Source: DAOTWP01 sp034435675 (GTDB lineage Bacteria > Chloroflexota > Anaerolineae > Aggregatilineales > Phototrophicaceae). From it: DNA of 24,906 nucleotides. Shown piece after piece: positions 21,569 to 24,906 of the stretch; the stretch's first letter is position 1, and each line of letters starts with the position of its first letter. The stretch lies in the NCBI GenBank assembly GCA_034435675.1, contig DAOTWP010000292.1:1-24906 (forward strand), in the 5' to 3' direction. The notes under the pieces are model-generated. The model saw nothing but the letters and a program-made list of their open reading frames with translations. It was not told the DNA's origin and ran no database searches. A program made the translations under genes and the position numbers.

Positions 21569-23281
21569 ATGAAACGACTCGCATTTTCCAGAGCCAAGTT
21601 CTTAATGCTCTGCGCCGCGTTGCTGCTGGCATGGGTTCCGGCACAGGCGCAGGTAGCCAATCTACTGACCAATCCGGGGTTTGAGGCTCCCTTCACAGAT
21701 CGTGGCGGAGAAATTCAGCGCCTTGTGGCACAGGGATGGGAACCCTGGCATCGCGGGCAGGCAGCCGGCGATCCCTCGTGGCGCAACCGGCAGCCCGGTT
21801 ATATCCCGGCAACTGCCGATACACCTGTGCGCGTTTTTGAAGGCAGCGAAGCCCAGCTAATCGCTTCTGAATATCAGACCCATGATGGCGGGGTGTACCA
21901 GCGGATCACAGGGTTATCCTCTGGGACAATGCTTACACTTAGTATGCAGGTCTATGTCTGGTCAACAGCATTTCGGGATAGCGAAGATTTCAGCGATGAG
22001 CCAGGTGGCGTACTCGTGCAGGTTGGCATCGATCCGACAGGCGGAACCGATGCCGATAGCGCCAACATCATCTGGTCAACCCCCACCGAGAATTATGACG
22101 GCTGGAATCTCTACACTGTGAGCGCCAGCGTCAACGGGACTGCCGTTACAGTTTGGCTGCGTTCGGTAGTCAGCTTCCCGCAGGCGGTCAACTTCGTTTA
22201 TCTTGATGCCGCCGCGCTGACCGCTGGCACAACCCAGCCGGTCGTGTCGCCGACTGCTGACCTGCTGCCAACAGCGACTCCTCCCCCGACCAACACACTG
22301 GTCGTGCCCGCTGGCCCGACCGCGACCGATGACGATATCGGAATTATTATCCCTGCGAGTGCTACCCCCACGGCAACTGCAACATCCACGACTGTACCTA
22401 CCGTGCCGCCAACCGCCACCGTTGTGCCGACACAGACTTCCGTGGTGATTGTGGTGACGGCAACGCCGCAGCCCCCCACACAACCGCCGCCCGTCACAGT
22501 GGTGACAGCGACTCCAGAGCCAATCGTCGTCACAGCGACAGCGCAGCCTTCTGCCACGTCGACGAACACGGCAACGGCTACCGCAACGGCTATTGTGCCC
22601 GCTACTGCGACAGTGCTGCCCTCGCCAACACCGGAAGAGATTGGCACAGGGGGACCGATTTTTGAAGAATTCCCCGGCAGAATCTTCCATACCGTGCGCA
22701 GCGGCGATACTGTCTACGATCTGTCACGGCTTTACGGCAGCAGCACGGATGCAATTATTGACGCAAACGGGCTGGACGAAGAGGGCTTGATCTTTGTTGG
22801 GCAGCAGTTGGTGATTCCTGTGCGCATTCCTAATCCTGCAACTGTGACGCCGACCCCAACGCCGCTGGTTCCGCCCACTGCCGCGCCGGACAATGGTGGA
22901 GTGGGCGGACCGGGGGTGGTGCCCGGTGTAGGGGAAGTCATCTATATTGTCCAGCCTGGAGATACGCTCTCGGTGATTTCTCGCCGCTACAATACGACCG
23001 TCGCCACACTGGCGCAGGTCAACGGGATCGTTAATCCGAACATTATTCGGGTGGGGCAGCAGATTCGGGTGCCTGGTGCCGCGGGCAGCACTGATAGCAG
23101 CGGTGGAGGTACCGGGGTTACACCACAACCACCTGCGCAGCGGGTGTATGTTGTGCAGCCCGGCGACACCCTCTACCGAATTTCGTTGGCGCTTGGCCTT
23201 CCGCTGAACACATTGATTCGGGCAAACCGCATCGCAAACCCCAACCTTATCTATGTAGGGCAGGTGCTGGTCATTCCTTGA
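21569..23281 (+). CDS. Secreted protein with N-terminal beta-sandwich and three LysM domains
   Basis: The 570-residue product has a signal peptide (residues 1-28, basic KRLAFSRAK then a hydrophobic core ending AQAQ). A beta-rich domain follows at about 29-220 that opens with NLLTNPGFE and has GGVYQRI and a WNLYTVSASV stretch, as in carbohydrate-binding-like jelly rolls. A Thr/Pro/Val-rich linker covers about 220-360. Three LysM domains follow at about 372-418, 457-503 and 525-570, each with the (S/P)GDT core and a VGQ..(V/I)P end. LysM binds N-acetylglucosamine polymers, so the protein is likely held on peptidoglycan. No catalytic domain is visible. The ATG at 21569 opens directly into the signal peptide; an upstream in-frame start is unsupported. 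First of three tightly packed genes. Confidence 0.88.
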   Translation: MKRLAFSRAKFLMLCAALLLAWVPAQAQVANLLTNPGFEAPFTDRGGEIQRLVAQGWEPWHRGQAAGDPSWRNRQPGYIPATADTPVRVFEGSEAQLIASEYQTHDGGVYQRITGLSSGTMLTLSMQVYVWSTAFRDSEDFSDEPGGVLVQVGIDPTGGTDADSANIIWSTPTENYDGWNLYTVSASVNGTAVTVWLRSVVSFPQAVNFVYLDAAALTAGTTQPVVSPTADLLPTATPPPTNTLVVPAGPTATDDDIGIIIPASATPTATATSTTVPTVPPTATVVPTQTSVVIVVTATPQPPTQPPPVTVVTATPEPIVVTATAQPSATSTNTATATATAIVPATATVLPSPTPEEIGTGGPIFEEFPGRIFHTVRSGDTVYDLSRLYGSSTDAIIDANGLDEEGLIFVGQQLVIPVRIPNPATVTPTPTPLVPPTAAPDNGGVGGPGVVPGVGEVIYIVQPGDTLSVISRRYNTTVATLAQVNGIVNPNIIRVGQQIRVPGAAGSTDSSGGGTGVTPQPPAQRVYVVQPGDTLYRISLALGLPLNTLIRANRIANPNLIYVGQVLVIP

Positions 23282-23293
23282 AAGGTGCGGCAG

Positions 23294-23674
23294 ATGGCAG
23301 CGAAATGGCGTGTGCTGCGCAGTGCTGCGGGTGAAATTGTGCTGGCGCGGGTAAGGCTGTGCGAAAGCTTCTGGTGTCACTTTCGCGGCTTGCAGCTTGT
23401 CTCGCGCCTGCCGGAAGATGAAGGACTACTGTTCGTCAATGCTGGCGAAAGCACGACGCATACAACAATTCATATGCTTTTCATGCTGTTCAGCATTGGC
23501 GTTGTGTGGTTAGATTCTTCCGGCAAGGTAGTTGATAAGCAATTGGCGAAACCCTGGCGGCTCGCCTATGTGCCCAAAGTACCTGCGCAATATTTCATCG
23601 AAGCGAATACGAGTCTGCTGGAACGTGTGCACATGGGCGATGTGCTGCGTTTCGACGAGGTTGTCAGTTCATGA
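23294..23674 (+). CDS. DUF192 family protein
   Basis: The 126-residue product matches DUF192: a short N-terminal strand region, CHFRGLQLVSRLPEDEGLLFV, the central strand-rich HTTIHMLFMLFSIGVVWLD (shortened; the family has fWMkN...LDi here), GKVVDKQLAKPW, and the closing YFIEANTSLLERVHMGDVLRF. The family's function is unknown. Unlike many members it has no signal peptide. The ATG at 23294 has AAAGG 8 bases upstream, overlapping the previous stop. Its stop overlaps the next start (ATGA, 23671-23674), so it is coupled to the peptidase gene; it is sandwiched between two LysM cell-wall genes. Confidence 0.87.
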   Translation: MAAKWRVLRSAAGEIVLARVRLCESFWCHFRGLQLVSRLPEDEGLLFVNAGESTTHTTIHMLFMLFSIGVVWLDSSGKVVDKQLAKPWRLAYVPKVPAQYFIEANTSLLERVHMGDVLRFDEVVSS

Positions 23675-24906
23675 TCAAATGGTTTTTTGGAGGGCTGTGT
23701 CTGCTGCTTGTGCTGTTGCCGGCAGCCCTCTTTGCGCAGGATGTTACGCCTGAAGCACCCCCACCTGGCGTGACCATCCACGTTGTTCAGCGCGGGGAAA
23801 CACTTTACCGCATCGCGCTTCAGTACGGGCTGACCGTCGAGGTGGTTGCTCAAGCAAATGGCATCACCAATCCCGACAGCATCTATGTTGGTCAGCGGTT
23901 GATTATCCCTGTCAATGGCACGACAGCCCCTGCAACAGATACGCCCGTCACCCACACAGTGCAGCCTGGCGAAACTCTGCGCAGTATCGCTGATCTTTAT
24001 GGACTGACGGTGGAAGTACTTGCCGCAAACAACGGGATTGTTAACCCCAATACCGTCTATGTCGGGCAGGTACTCCTAATCAGCCCGCCTGCTGTGTCCG
24101 CTGTGCCGGATACGCCCCCCGCTGAAGATGCAGCGGCACAAAGCGGTCCTCTGCTGGTGCATATTGTGCAGCCCGGCGAAACGCTGTTTCGCATTGCGCA
24201 GCGCTACGGTGTTGCCGTCGCCGACCTTGCAGCAGCAAATGGCATCACCGACCCGACGCTGATCTATGCAGGACAGCAGTTGATTATTCCTGGTGTCGAA
24301 GCCCCACAACTTGCCCTTGACCTGCCGGAACCGGTCAGCGCGCTTGATCTGACTCCTATGGTGCTTGTGGAAGGACAGACCGGGCGTCTGCGTATTACGA
24401 CCAGCGCGCCCGCAGCATTGAGTGGGGTGTTTTTGGGGCGGGTGATTCCAGCAGCAGCGGAGCAGGATAACACCCTGCATACCATGTTTCTGCCGGTGCC
24501 AATTTACACCGAAGCGAACGTGTATCCACTGGATTTGCGGGTACAGGTTGCCAATGGGACGGCAGTGACGTTTACAGTAAATCTACAGGTTATTGCGGGG
24601 GGCTATCGCAGTGAAAGCCTGACGCTGCCGCCGGAACTGAGCAGCCTGCTGGACCCTGCCGTCGAGCAGAACGAGATTGCTATCTTGCAGCGGGTCGTCG
24701 CGCCGTTTACCCCGGAACGTTATTTTAACGGACCGATGGGTTTGGCAGCGGCAGCGGCGGTGACCTCACCCTATGGGACGCGGCGTTCTTACAACGGCGG
24801 TCCGTTTGACCGTTATCATAACGGCACCGATTTTGCCGGGGCAGCGGGTACGCCTGTACTCGCTGCTGCCAACGGGCGCGTAGTGCTGGCTGATAACCTG
24901 AATATT
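23671..24906 (+). CDS. Secreted LysM/M23 peptidase, 3' end outside window
   Basis: The frame is open from the ATG at 23671 to the window edge (412 residues). It has a signal peptide (about 1-24, ending LFAQ) and three LysM domains at about 36-81, 93-137 and 161-209, each with the RGET/PGET core and a GQ..(L)I end. A beta-rich segment of about 150 residues (212-360) follows. From about residue 365 the start of an M23 (LytM-type) peptidase is visible: SPYGTRRSYN and YHNGTDFAG with the first zinc ligands His and Asp, then GTPVLAAANGRVV. The final HxH ligands are beyond the edge. M23 enzymes cut peptide cross-links of peptidoglycan or act as LytM regulators of amidases. It overlaps the DUF192 gene by 4 bases. 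Confidence 0.9.
   Translation, partial: MIKWFFGGLCLLLVLLPAALFAQDVTPEAPPPGVTIHVVQRGETLYRIALQYGLTVEVVAQANGITNPDSIYVGQRLIIPVNGTTAPATDTPVTHTVQPGETLRSIADLYGLTVEVLAANNGIVNPNTVYVGQVLLISPPAVSAVPDTPPAEDAAAQSGPLLVHIVQPGETLFRIAQRYGVAVADLAAANGITDPTLIYAGQQLIIPGVEAPQLALDLPEPVSALDLTPMVLVEGQTGRLRITTSAPAALSGVFLGRVIPAAAEQDNTLHTMFLPVPIYTEANVYPLDLRVQVANGTAVTFTVNLQVIAGGYRSESLTLPPELSSLLDPAVEQNEIAILQRVVAPFTPERYFNGPMGLAAAAAVTSPYGTRRSYNGGPFDRYHNGTDFAGAAGTPVLAAANGRVVLADNLNI

Noticed and set aside
22225..22640. Possible tandem-repeat or CRISPR-like array
   Set aside because: Units are irregular and in frame with the Thr/Pro linker; there are no identical repeats with unique spacers.
22076..22690. Minus-strand Gly/Arg/Cys-rich frame resembling a low-complexity protein
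   Set aside because: It is the reverse of the Thr/Pro linker of the LysM protein; the apparent repeats come from that linker.

Overview
The window looks like chromosomal DNA of a free-living bacterium, most plausibly Chloroflexota (Anaerolineae-like). This is an inference from gene content and style: a MoxR/Bat operon with duplicated BatD-like genes, extracellular LysM proteins with long Thr/Pro linkers, a DUF503-sucC-sucD block, and frequent GTG/TTG starts. No marker gene settles the taxonomy. The DNA is GC-rich and coding density is very high. I see no tRNA, rRNA, CRISPR array, transposase or phage gene. No gap between genes exceeds 300 bases.

Layout. 1-339 is the 3' end of a double zinc-ribbon protein, converging on pyruvate kinase across a bidirectional terminator-like hairpin. 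Two glycolytic genes lie on the minus strand, eno (3436-2144) then pyk (1851-385), separated by a 292-base spacer that holds a palindromic repeat. Divergent from eno is a plus-strand pair, a cysteine desulfurase and mnmA, which together supply and use sulfur for 2-thiouridine at the tRNA wobble position. Converging on mnmA is a five-gene minus-strand operon (9169 to 5993): ParB-like/SerK-SbnI-type protein, ACT-domain protein, unknown 124-aa protein, membrane-anchored JAMM protease, and a cysteine-free prepilin-peptidase homologue. Divergent from it are a NUDIX hydrolase, a small single-span membrane protein and a HAD-IB phosphatase.

From 11162 to 19097 runs a nine-gene plus-strand operon, mostly with 4-base stop/start overlaps: a small two-span membrane protein, MoxR AAA+ ATPase, DUF58 protein, BatD-like protein, BatA, BatB, a TPR lipoprotein, a second BatD-like protein, and a TPR/SH3 membrane protein. 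This is an envelope MoxR-VWA machine in which the ATPase is expected to act on VWA and Ig-like partners. It meets, with overlapping stop codons, a minus-strand operon of DUF503, a divergent sucC-like gene and sucD. The last block (21569 to the end) is an extracytoplasmic cell-wall cluster: a secreted LysM protein, a DUF192 protein, and a secreted LysM/M23 peptidase cut by the window edge.

Most notable observations: two copies of a 62-base palindromic element in opposite orientation, with a compensatory base change (1924-1985 and 10936-10997); a SucC homologue whose usually invariant nucleotide and substrate loops are replaced; the uncharacterised ParB-like/ACT/unknown/JAMM/prepilin-peptidase operon, with a hairpin that may mask its first ribosome binding site; and a nine-gene MoxR/Bat operon with two BatD-like genes and a cysteine-rich leader membrane protein. 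I do not claim that any of these is a proven new system.
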